Positions 7,673 through 13,922 of a stretch of 19,166 nucleotides of DNA are shown piece after piece. The position numbers and the translations under genes were made by a program. The DNA is from Methanothrix sp. (GTDB taxonomy: Archaea > Halobacteriota > Methanosarcinia > Methanotrichales > Methanotrichaceae): the NCBI GenBank assembly GCA_028688175.1, contig JAQTYS010000020.1, positions 1 to 19,166 on the forward strand. Direction: 5' to 3'. Position 1 is the stretch's first letter. Each line of letters starts with the position of its first letter. Under the pieces are notes generated by a model. It had not been told where the DNA came from. It ran no database searches and saw only the letters and a program-made list of their open reading frames with translations.

Positions 7673-7858
7673 ATGCTTGCCACAAAGCGAGTAGCAGTTA
7701 CTGAGCCTATATGGGCCGAGCTATCCGATCTCAGGAAACCGGGAGAGACCTTCAACCAGCTCCTCGCAGAGATGATCGAACGAGAAAAGAAGGCTCGTTT
7801 GATAGAGCATCTGAAGCGGATTGCCGATGAAGGTGATTTCGTGGAGTTGCCTCCTTGA
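7673..7858 (+). CDS. Antitoxin, short archaeal VapB/RelB-like type
   Basis: A 61-residue protein. The N-terminal beta strand and helix, RVAVTEPIWAELSDLRKPGETFNQLLAEMIE, fit the small archaeal antitoxin family with the VxxxxWxxLxxLKxPGET pattern, probably ribbon-helix-helix-like and DNA binding. The acidic, helical C-terminus (IEHLKRIADEGDFVELPP) would wrap the toxin. The open frame runs far upstream through the TPR remnant, but the ATG at 7673 follows a BRE/TATA promoter at leaderless distance and starts the recognisable domain. Its TGA overlaps the toxin's TTG start. The pair probably represses its own promoter, as such systems usually do. Confidence 0.8.
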   Translation: MLATKRVAVTEPIWAELSDLRKPGETFNQLLAEMIEREKKARLIEHLKRIADEGDFVELPP

Positions 7859-8145
7859 GCCGCAAGGTGGTTATCGATAGAAAGGCTCTGTTATATCTAT
7901 CAGAGCTCCCAGAGAAGAGCCAGCGGCTTATTAAAGAGAAGTGCCACGCCCTTGCCGAAGATCCCTTCCCAGGCCAGGGTGGTGATAAGGAGCTGCTGCA
8001 TCTCGAATTTAAATTCTATCGATTGCATATTGGTCGATCGTTCACTGTGTTTTATCAAATCTGCGAGGAGGAGGAGCTTGTCAAGATCCTCGATATCGTG
8101 ACTATCGACAAAGCACACAAGCTTTACAAGCATTTCGAGGGGTGA
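7855..8145 (+). CDS. RelE/ParE-family toxin
   Basis: 96 residues in the RelE/ParE superfamily fold: two N-terminal helices (KALLYLSELPEKSQRLIKEKCHALAEDPFP), then a beta sheet with LEFKFYRLHIGRSFTVFYQIC, a late strand LVKILDIVTIDKAHKLYKHF. The R..IGRSFTVFY strand with the basic residue and the terminal D.AHK are typical. Members are mostly mRNA-cleaving ribosome-dependent toxins; ParE-type members act on gyrase. Which target applies cannot be decided here. The start is TTG, overlapping the antitoxin stop (TTGA), so translation depends on the antitoxin being read first. It ends eight bases before the second copy of the 29-base repeat. Confidence 0.85.
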   Translation: MSRKVVIDRKALLYLSELPEKSQRLIKEKCHALAEDPFPGQGGDKELLHLEFKFYRLHIGRSFTVFYQICEEEELVKILDIVTIDKAHKLYKHFEG

Positions 8146-8152
8146 TGCATGC

Positions 8153-8181
8153 GCATAGACGCCGCTTATTCTCTTCAATCC
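8153..8181 (+). repeat. 29-base direct repeat, copy 2
   Basis: Same orientation as 6992-7020, 28 of 29 identical, 1161 bases apart. It begins eight bases after the toxin stop. After it come about 75 AT-rich bases containing TTTTTAATATT near 8200, possibly a promoter for the frame at 8257. Confidence 0.85.
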
Positions 8182-8256
8182 GGACGCTATTTTATCTACC
8201 TTTTTAATATTCTATTTCCAATGGAGATCGGAACCTGGCGGCTCAATTAGAGTTCT

Positions 8257-8778
8257 ATGACATTCTGCGAATTTTTGAAAAAAAGTGCAACAGAGCTACA
8301 CCCCACTCATCACCCCTCCTCCGGCTACCGCCGCCAGGCCCTCCAGAAAGAAGCCTGGGAGCTGGCCCGAGATGCCCACGCTCTGCAGAAGGCCGCTCGC
8401 GCACCCGTGGCCCGCCAGGAGGCAGATAGGCTGCAAGGCGAGGCGGAGGCTGCCCTGGCAGAGGCCAAGGCCCTCAAGCTCCAGGCCTGGCAGGAGGACC
8501 TGATCGTGTGGCAGAGGGAGTTGGTCAAGCAGACCCGCAAGGGCTCCAGGACCTACAGCTACTGGATGGCCTGCTGGCGCGAGGGCCGATGGTCGAGAAA
8601 CATAACCCACTCCTACCTTCATCTCGACCTGAGCCAGCCGCATGGTAATGAGCAGTTCTGCGGTTGCTCAAGGCTTAATATAAGCATTCAATCCGATGGT
8701 GATCGGCTTATCATTAACTTTAGCGGTAGTAACGATATTCCCATGTGTACTTGCGACAACAAGGGTTTTACCGGATGA
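8257..8778 (+). pseudogene. Decayed helical protein family, copy 1
   Basis: The frame encodes 173 residues but only about 24-112 look genuine: a long Ala/Glu/Arg-rich helix (QKEAWELARDAHALQKAAR ... EAEAALAEAKALKLQAW) followed by KGSRTYSYWMACWREG. In the second copy (9170-9379) WREG continues as GKTRNVHLGS and a basic helix; here that end is replaced after about 8588 by unrelated sequence. The last 110 bases of the frame run antisense through the conserved small gene at 8668-8850, so the C-terminus is almost certainly not real; in another frame a TAA occurs at about 8645. Function unknown. It could still be expressed as a truncated coiled-coil protein. Confidence 0.5.
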
Positions 8779-8850
8779 CGATGGGGTTGGTTCTTCCAGG
8801 TCAATTTCTATGAAGAGCTTGTTATCCTTGATTTCTACTTTCAGAGTCAT
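8668..8850 (-). CDS. Conserved small protein, 60 residues
   Basis: MTLKVEIKDNKLFIEIDL, then EEPTPSSSGKTLVVASTHGN, then VNDKPITIGLNAYIKP. The pattern, two short beta strands, a P.PS.SGKTLVVAST.GN core and a terminal GLNAYI, is one I recall from small uncharacterised proteins in methanogens and cyanobacteria. The SGKT is not a P-loop: the preceding glycines are missing and the protein is too small. The frame is open to 8871, but AGGAG seven bases before the ATG at 8850 fixes the start. It is convergent to and partly antisense of the decayed frame at 8257. Cytoplasmic; function unknown. Confidence 0.7.
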   Translation of the reverse strand: MTLKVEIKDNKLFIEIDLEEPTPSSSGKTLVVASTHGNIVTTAKVNDKPITIGLNAYIKP

Positions 8851-8891
8851 ACGAATTCTCCTATTAGCCATTTTTTCGACATGCTCATCTA

Positions 8892-9137
8892 TTATCCTTT
8901 CCCTGAGAGATCCTCAGATATTTTTAGATGGTTTTCGCGCTGCAACCATTTATTACTTTTCCTGTGGGCCTTTTTTTCTTTAACGGTAGAGAGATCGTTA
9001 GCGGCGTGTTCGGGTCGTTGCCTCCAAAAGTATAATCCTCCCTCCCAGTAATTCATATTCTTCTCGCAGATCCTCAATGTCTTTTGGTCCGCTTTCATCC
9101 AGCCAACGAATTCCTTGGTGATCTTGCTTGGCGGCAA
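8892..9137 (-). CDS. Doubtful small ORF upstream of the 60-residue protein
   Basis: An 81-residue frame (MPPSKITKEFVGWMKADQKT...) ending 41 bases before the small protein gene on the same strand. Its third codon positions are GC-rich in the first half, as expected for coding DNA. However, an overlapping minus-strand frame reads equally protein-like (IRWLDESGPKDIEDLREEYE, then a leucine-rich end with stop at about 9006). Only one can be real, or both are remnants of a frameshifted gene. No ribosome binding site was seen for either, and no family was recognised. Confidence 0.25.
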   Translation of the reverse strand: MPPSKITKEFVGWMKADQKTLRICEKNMNYWEGGLYFWRQRPEHAANDLSTVKEKKAHRKSNKWLQRENHLKISEDLSGKG

Positions 9138-9169
9138 GTCGCTGGAGGTGATCTGGGCGAAGAGAGGGG

Positions 9170-9379
9170 ATGGCGGAGAAGGTGAGGGGAGAGGAGAAAG
9201 GCGTCTCTAAGGTGGACTCCCAGGAACTGGCCAGGGATGTCTAGACTTAGCAGAAGGCCGCCAATGGTCCTCCTGGCGCGAGGGCGGGAAGACACGCAAT
9301 GTGCACCTGGGGAGCGGCAGGAAGATGGGCGGAGAAGCGGAAGGCCAGGGAGAGGAAGGAGGAGGCGCTGGGGATGTAG
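9170..9379 (+). pseudogene. Decayed helical protein family, copy 2
   Basis: The first frame starts MAEKVRGEEKGVSKVDSQEL and continues ARDV into two stops (TAG ACT TAG) where copy 1 has ARDAHALQKAA. The QKAA codons follow, then the whole coiled-coil segment is deleted and, after a frameshift, SWREGGKTRNVHLGSGRKM appears. A further one-base shift gives AEKRKARERKEEALGM and a TAG at 9377-9379. This reconstructs the family's original C-terminus, which copy 1 has lost. The leader at 9150-9180 also matches the end of the TPR remnant at 7553-7583, suggesting that the two families were once adjacent. Confidence 0.65.
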
Positions 9380-9432
9380 GCCTATCATGACTTAAAGCCC
9401 GTATGAATGGTCTTATACGCAATCAGTAGGTT

Positions 9433-12270
9433 TTATAATGCGTGCAACTTAGTGCATCTTTTTATTGTATCCCTTTTTAAGGATGGATTGGTCATGATTA
9501 AGTTTTCAACTTCTGCATTACTGAATAGTGTCCTAATATAATCAGGGACGGAGACTATTTCTTTCTGGCCGATATACTCTAACCTATCTGGAAATTCCTC
9601 AAGATAGTCAGCTAGCATTGGCCAGCGTAATGAAAGGATTGTCCATAGGACTAGTTGATGGCGATCAATTTCGACCTCCGATAATAAAGCTAGTACCCTG
9701 TTCGCGTTGTATGCATTAACAAGATGTTTCATAGATCGTGGATTTGGCTCTAAGAATTTTGAATACGGCTGAAGCGCATGTTCGAGTCGATCGATAATTT
9801 CGGGCGCAGCTAAGCGTACGGCGGCTTCTTCTCGAATTGCACGTTGCTCTGCAAAGGTTCTCTCTTTTTTGCTTTCTACCAATCTACGTACCTCTTCCTC
9901 ACTCTCTGCATTTGCAACTTCATCACGTGCTTTTTTTTGAGCATTTGTCAGGTCAGCTTTCATTTCTTCCGGGTTCAGGTGCAATAGATAAGTCCAATAT
10001 CTCTGTTTCAATTCTTCAGTTACCCCTGGCATCGGCGTGGAGAAACGGAATATTTTCTCCAGAAAAAGTGTTCCGAGTGGTTTACCAGATTCTTTAGCAT
10101 GGTAGTTTAGCTTTTCATATACTTGTTCATAAGACGCATTTATCCAGAGACGATCTGCGGCTACTACGAAAACAACTGGTGCTTGATAAAACAACGTTTG
10201 TATTCCATCCAGCAACTCAACAACATAACTACTCTGGCAACGATCCAGATCATCAATGAAGACCGCAACGTGTTTGGGTTTGACATGATCAATTAGTTTT
10301 TCAAATCGTCTCTTAATTTCTCCCATTGGATCATTTGTAAATTCCGTATAATTTTGTGCCGCTTGCGCTGAGCCAAACAACAGAGAACGGTTGATAGCTA
10401 TGACAAATGTATAAATTGCAGAAATGATCAATGAACTCTTCCAAATTATATCTAAAATAACAGAAGTATCTTTCCAGGAATCTATATTCGCAAATATAGA
10501 AAAATCTCTTAAATTACTAATATCAATTACTTTGTATATAATCAAAGGGCCGACCGAAAACAATATCCCTAGTAGCAATAAAACAGCAACAGGATATTGT
10601 ATGTGTCCAGAATTAAAACGCCACCAATATTCCTGTATTTTATTTTGCATACTAAGCTCTTTTTTTATCTCTTGAAAAACGCAATTCATGAGTGACCACC
10701 ATGGCGCACGAATATGCTGATTACGCCAGGCATTGAACTCAACAACTAGCCAATTCCTGTCTTTTTTTAATTCAGCCTTTGCAAAATTGAGCAGAGTACT
10801 CTTTCCGGCTCCCCATGGGCCATATAAAAGTATGTGATTTGCATTAGTAGTTTGGCTCGGTAATTTGCAGAGAGCGCATCCTTTGCCATTGCATGCTCGA
10901 CAATAAATGCTGCCCCTAATGAGAGCGCATAAATAGCGGGCGAATGCATCACGTCCCAATAAATCATCGTTAGGTTTTTCGAGCGGATCATCTTTCCAAG
11001 TCGGGACGTTATCATTATTATTCCAGTCCAAATTAGGCAATTCGGAGCTTACCAGTAAGCTTTTGTTGATGATCTCATCGAAAAAGATTTCTTTCCCTTC
11101 AAATTCTCTTGAATTATGCATTAGTCGGGTCAAATATATCTGCGAATCATATTCAATATTACGTTGTGCCCAAAATTCTCTAACTCCATTAATTATTGCC
11201 CATTTTGTTATATACGTTGTAGAAACCTCACTATCACAGAACTCATATATAATCGTATTTATCAATCTAAGTAAATTCCGTGGATTATTAGCAGAATAAT
11301 ATAATATAGTGTTTTCAAAAAAATCCGCGATATCTGATTCCACAAACGATTTTAATGTGTTTATTTTGCCTTCGCTATATGCCATCAATCTCTTACTTAG
11401 CATTTCAAGAAGTGTTCGATTATCCCAATGAAGATTAAATACGTCGATTCTATCCGATCTAATGCTATACCTTAATTGATGCCCAATTTCCGTAGGGATA
11501 AACAGCTTTGTGGCAATATCATCTAATTCTAAATACTCGAGAGAAGTTAGCAATGGTAGAATAAACCTACCTATTTTGGCATGACTTAATCTATTTTCGT
11601 CAAGTTTATCAATTAGAATATAAATGGATATAAATCCTGCACCCTTGATCAAATCTTTTAAGTTTCCTAATAAATCTAGACCACCTAAGGCTTCAAAACG
11701 TTTATCAAGAGCTGATCTATTGAGTTCTAGATTGGCTTTATTTTTTATTTTTCTAATGGAGGCTACAAACAAATTTTCGTGATTAAATGGGTGCTTATAA
11801 GGGTACTTACAATGGTACTTATCAATGAACCAGATAAGACTAATTTTATCATATGAATCTAGATTATCTAATAAATATGGCGATTCTTCTAATTCTTTTA
11901 TGAAGCTATTTAAACACAATTTAATAATTTTATTTATATGGTATTCTAAAGAAATATTTTCTAAATATGTATCTTTAAAGCTTAAATCAGAGAAAGGCAT
12001 ATAGTCTACAACAAGAATTTTAGCCGATTTGATCTTCAATAGTTCTTGCCTAACTCTGCTACAAATAATACTCTTGCCAGAACCTCTATCACCAATTATT
12101 ATAGTCGATGTTGGGTGCCTAGGATCACCAACAATCCGCTGAAAATACGGTGGGTTAATAAAAAATGATTTTGCATTAAACTTCAGAGTCTGCTCCTCAA
12201 TTTCTGCGGAAGACGTACCGAAAGGATTTAAAGAAAATCCCCACATCCTAGTTAAATCATCGGGTATCAT
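9433..12270 (-). CDS. Dual P-loop NTPase: GDRGSGK-type ATPase fused to a membrane KAP NTPase
   Basis: 945 residues from ATG 12270, chosen over a TTG at 12282 because TGAGG lies six bases upstream. Residues 1-410: an ATPase with Walker A GDRGSGKS (60-67) and Walker B YILIDKLDEN (217-226), preceded by FFINPPYFQRIVGDP. Residues about 435-900: a KAP NTPase (PF07693) with GRDAFARYL, Walker A GPWGAGKST (484-492), NAWR and APWW, two membrane helices (about 560-582 and 613-629), Walker B FIDDLDRC (671-678) and the sensor-like NPRSMKHLVNAY (843-854). A CxxC-x4-CxxC knuckle (457, 460, 465, 468) sits just before the second Walker A. A charged coiled coil spans 766-820. KAP proteins are membrane-associated and several act in phage exclusion. 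The N-terminal half is markedly AT-rich. Confidence 0.85.
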   Translation of the reverse strand: MIPDDLTRMWGFSLNPFGTSSAEIEEQTLKFNAKSFFINPPYFQRIVGDPRHPTSTIIIGDRGSGKSIICSRVRQELLKIKSAKILVVDYMPFSDLSFKDTYLENISLEYHINKIIKLCLNSFIKELEESPYLLDNLDSYDKISLIWFIDKYHCKYPYKHPFNHENLFVASIRKIKNKANLELNRSALDKRFEALGGLDLLGNLKDLIKGAGFISIYILIDKLDENRLSHAKIGRFILPLLTSLEYLELDDIATKLFIPTEIGHQLRYSIRSDRIDVFNLHWDNRTLLEMLSKRLMAYSEGKINTLKSFVESDIADFFENTILYYSANNPRNLLRLINTIIYEFCDSEVSTTYITKWAIINGVREFWAQRNIEYDSQIYLTRLMHNSREFEGKEIFFDEIINKSLLVSSELPNLDWNNNDNVPTWKDDPLEKPNDDLLGRDAFARYLCALIRGSIYCRACNGKGCALCKLPSQTTNANHILLYGPWGAGKSTLLNFAKAELKKDRNWLVVEFNAWRNQHIRAPWWSLMNCVFQEIKKELSMQNKIQEYWWRFNSGHIQYPVAVLLLLGILFSVGPLIIYKVIDISNLRDFSIFANIDSWKDTSVILDIIWKSSLIISAIYTFVIAINRSLLFGSAQAAQNYTEFTNDPMGEIKRRFEKLIDHVKPKHVAVFIDDLDRCQSSYVVELLDGIQTLFYQAPVVFVVAADRLWINASYEQVYEKLNYHAKESGKPLGTLFLEKIFRFSTPMPGVTEELKQRYWTYLLHLNPEEMKADLTNAQKKARDEVANAESEEEVRRLVESKKERTFAEQRAIREEAAVRLAAPEIIDRLEHALQPYSKFLEPNPRSMKHLVNAYNANRVLALLSEVEIDRHQLVLWTILSLRWPMLADYLEEFPDRLEYIGQKEIVSVPDYIRTLFSNAEVENLIMTNPSLKRDTIKRCTKLHAL

Positions 12271-12291
12271 AAATTTCCTCAAACTGTATCG

Positions 12292-12339
12292 CTAGACTTG
12301 ATTTATCCCAATTAAAGTCTAGACTACCAAATTGGATAA
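12292..12339. repeat. Interlocked inverted repeats upstream of the KAP gene
   Basis: CTAGACTT (12292-12299) and AAGTCTAG (12315-12322) are exact complements. A second pair interlocks: TTTATCCCAATT (12302-12313) and AATTGGATAAA (12329-12339), complementary except for one base. They lie 22-70 bases upstream of the KAP ATG, where the promoter must be, so they are candidate operators or an attenuating structure. Confidence 0.45.
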
Positions 12340-12485
12340 ATAACTAAGCCATGATAGGTGGCTTTAGACAAGCAAACTCTTTGATATTTCCCATTAGTAT
12401 TCGTGATCAATACGACATGGTGCTAAGAGCTAAGAGATCTGGTTAAGGCCTCACTCGACCCGGCATCTCTCCCGCTAGTGTCCAT
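12340..12485. other. Gene-free stretch upstream of the KAP gene
   Basis: No frame here looks coding. An imperfect inverted repeat, TGGTGCTA (12418-12425) with TAGCACCA (12509-12516) plus partly matching inner arms (CTAAGAG and CTCTTTAG), brackets about 100 bases and reaches into the decayed frame that follows. Its role is unknown. Confidence 0.3.
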
Positions 12486-12666
12486 TCACAACGATTGACT
12501 CTTTAGCCTAGCACCAATACACAGCTCTATTCGTATCACCTCCTCAACCTCGCCAGACCGGGCGCTGAATACCTCCGCCAGGATCTCCTTAGCCGCCTTG
12601 CAGCTCCATAGCTCTGCTATCTATAGCCAAGGCTCGATCGGCTTCATCCTCAGTCTCCAGGGTCAT
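12486..12666 (-). pseudogene. Decayed small protein fragment
   Basis: From an ATG at 12666 the minus strand reads MTLETEDEADRALAIDSRAM then ELQ. After a one- or two-base shift near 12598 it continues AAKEILAEVFSARSGEVEEV to a TGA at 12486-12488. The two parts join sensibly into one acidic, helical protein, so this is a frameshifted gene. It begins 16 bases after the stop of the next fragment and was probably in the same operon. Family not recognised. Confidence 0.5.
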
Positions 12667-12681
12667 CTCATGAGTAAGCCT

Positions 12682-13195
12682 CTAGCGTTCTCTGGTTCCC
12701 CTCGCTCGGAAGTGGGCTTTGGCCACCATCCGTGGAGTTTCACGGGGGCCTTCCTCGAAGTAGAACACACAATCGGCCAGCTCGTCTATCTCCTGCAAGT
12801 GAGGGTCCAACGCCGGGCGCGTAGGCAGGACCGTGGCTTCCCCAGAAGTCTGCCTGAGGGCTTCGACCAGGTACTCCCCCATTTCTCTGGCATCCTCGTA
12901 AAGCAACGGTCGTGCTCCACGATCAGGAAGCTGTGATGGTTTTCTCCAGGATGGTCATGAGCTGAAAGACCGTGAAGGCGCAGCGCACTTCCACTTCCGC
13001 GAAGTTGCGGTTCAGCTGATTGAGGATGCGGGAATAGTTGCCGTTGATGAAGAGGATCTTGCAGCGCTGCAATTCCAGATGGCTATTGATAGCACCCGCC
13101 AGCAGCTCCACAGGGGCAATGTGGAAGCTGTTGGTCTAGGGGAAGAGGGAGACGGGCGGGCGGAGTTCGATTTTCAGGATGGAGAATAGGTGACT
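12682..13195 (-). pseudogene. Decayed protein of unknown family
   Basis: Reading the minus strand from 13195: LKIELRPPVSLFP, an in-frame TAG (13136-13138), then FHIAPVELLAGAINSHLELQ and NRNFAEVEVRCAFTVFQLM. A frameshift near 12930 leads through LIVEHDR, and a second near 12905 to YEDAREMGEYLVEALRQTSG and ELADCVFYFEEGPR, stop at 12682. The pieces form a continuous alpha/beta protein of about 165 residues once one nonsense codon and two shifts are repaired. I recall similar uncharacterised proteins in Methanothrix but cannot name a function. Confidence 0.6.
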
Positions 13196-13290
13196 TTAGG
13201 GATATGAGGGCGAGGCAAGAGGATGGGGCGCAAGTGAGGGAATATCATGGATCAATTAACGTTGGATTCTCCTCTTTTTTGACCTGTAAC

Positions 13291-13300
13291 ATTTAAGATA
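13291..13300 (+). promoter_or_regulatory. TATA box of the orphan 188-residue gene
   Basis: ATTTAAGATA is centred about 27 bases before the ATG at 13322, so transcription should start at or next to the A of the start codon. No Shine-Dalgarno lies between. This is the classic leaderless archaeal arrangement and supports the gene and its start. Confidence 0.55.
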
Positions 13301-13321
13301 TCAACCACTTACATAGCTAAC

Positions 13322-13888
13322 ATGAACTCGAATGAGGAAGCCGTTAGCCAGATTCAAAGTCTAATTGAGAAGCTCGACAAGTTGCCAGATAGTCATCCAA
13401 AATTTCAGACCGTGTACCACGCTTCAAACGCGACTAAAATAGATAGCATAAAGACATCACTCACTATCGTTATTGAAAGGGAATATGCTAAATCTAATAT
13501 GAAAGATCAGCTCTTGACCCAATTAAACCGCATCAGAGTTAGAGCAGTGAATTTAACGGATGATAATGGTAAGGCTGTAGTTCAAGACGATTTTGATAAA
13601 GCAAAAATTCTACTTGTGGATTTAATGCACGATATACAAAGTGACCTATCAAGAGGGATCCCCCCGGAAAAATCCATTAAGCCTTTCATTAGCAATTTTA
13701 TAATAAACCAGCAGACTACAACGATAGATATCATTGGCCTGCTTGAAAAAGCCATAGAATCTGAGTCCATACCTGAGGTTAAAAAGAAGAATGCACTTCA
13801 GGTACTGAAGGATCTAAAAAATGATCCCGTTTTATCACAGCTTATAGCGTATGGAATAACTCAACTTGCGGCTAAAGCGCTAGGATAA
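13322..13888 (+). CDS. Orphan helical protein, 188 residues, unknown function
   Basis: Soluble and mostly helical by composition, with no signal peptide or membrane segment. The N-terminus (SQIQSLIEKLDKLPDSHPKF) weakly resembles the short helical lead-in of some bacterial defence and TIR-type proteins; the similarity is too slight to name a family. The C-terminus IPEVKKKNALQVLKDLKNDP, then LIAYGITQLAAKALG, is a helical bundle that could be a partner-binding tail. It is AT-rich and intact, in contrast to the GC-rich decayed genes on both sides, which suggests recent arrival or continued selection. It is divergent from the KAP gene, separated by about 1 kb of pseudogenes. A TATA box at leaderless distance supports the ATG. 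Confidence 0.75.
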   Translation: MNSNEEAVSQIQSLIEKLDKLPDSHPKFQTVYHASNATKIDSIKTSLTIVIEREYAKSNMKDQLLTQLNRIRVRAVNLTDDNGKAVVQDDFDKAKILLVDLMHDIQSDLSRGIPPEKSIKPFISNFIINQQTTTIDIIGLLEKAIESESIPEVKKKNALQVLKDLKNDPVLSQLIAYGITQLAAKALG

Positions 13889-13922
13889 CGACTTTAATAA
13901 TTGCCCCTCATCTACGTCCATA

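Noticed and set aside
6992..8181. CRISPR array, suggested by a ~29-base repeat ending in CTTCAATCC
   Set aside because: Only two copies, 1161 bases apart, with genes between them; no regular spacers and no cas genes in view.
8296..8643. Minus-strand frame of 115 residues opposite the decayed helical gene
   Set aside because: Leu/Gly/Ala-rich complement of an Ala/Glu-rich coiled coil; the plus-strand residues have a recognisable paralogue at 9170-9379, this frame has none.
8668..8850. P-loop ATP-binding site (SGKT) in the 60-residue protein
   Set aside because: The upstream GxxxxG of Walker A is missing, and the protein is far too small for a P-loop fold.
9095..9388. Two overlapping minus-strand frames rich in Pro, Ser and Arg
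   Set aside because: They are complements of the decayed plus-strand copy 2 and show low-complexity composition with no start signal.
12340..12540. Insertion sequence or MITE suggested by the TGGTGCTA/TAGCACCA inverted ends
   Set aside because: The repeats are short and imperfect, no target-site duplication is visible, and one end falls inside the decayed frame.
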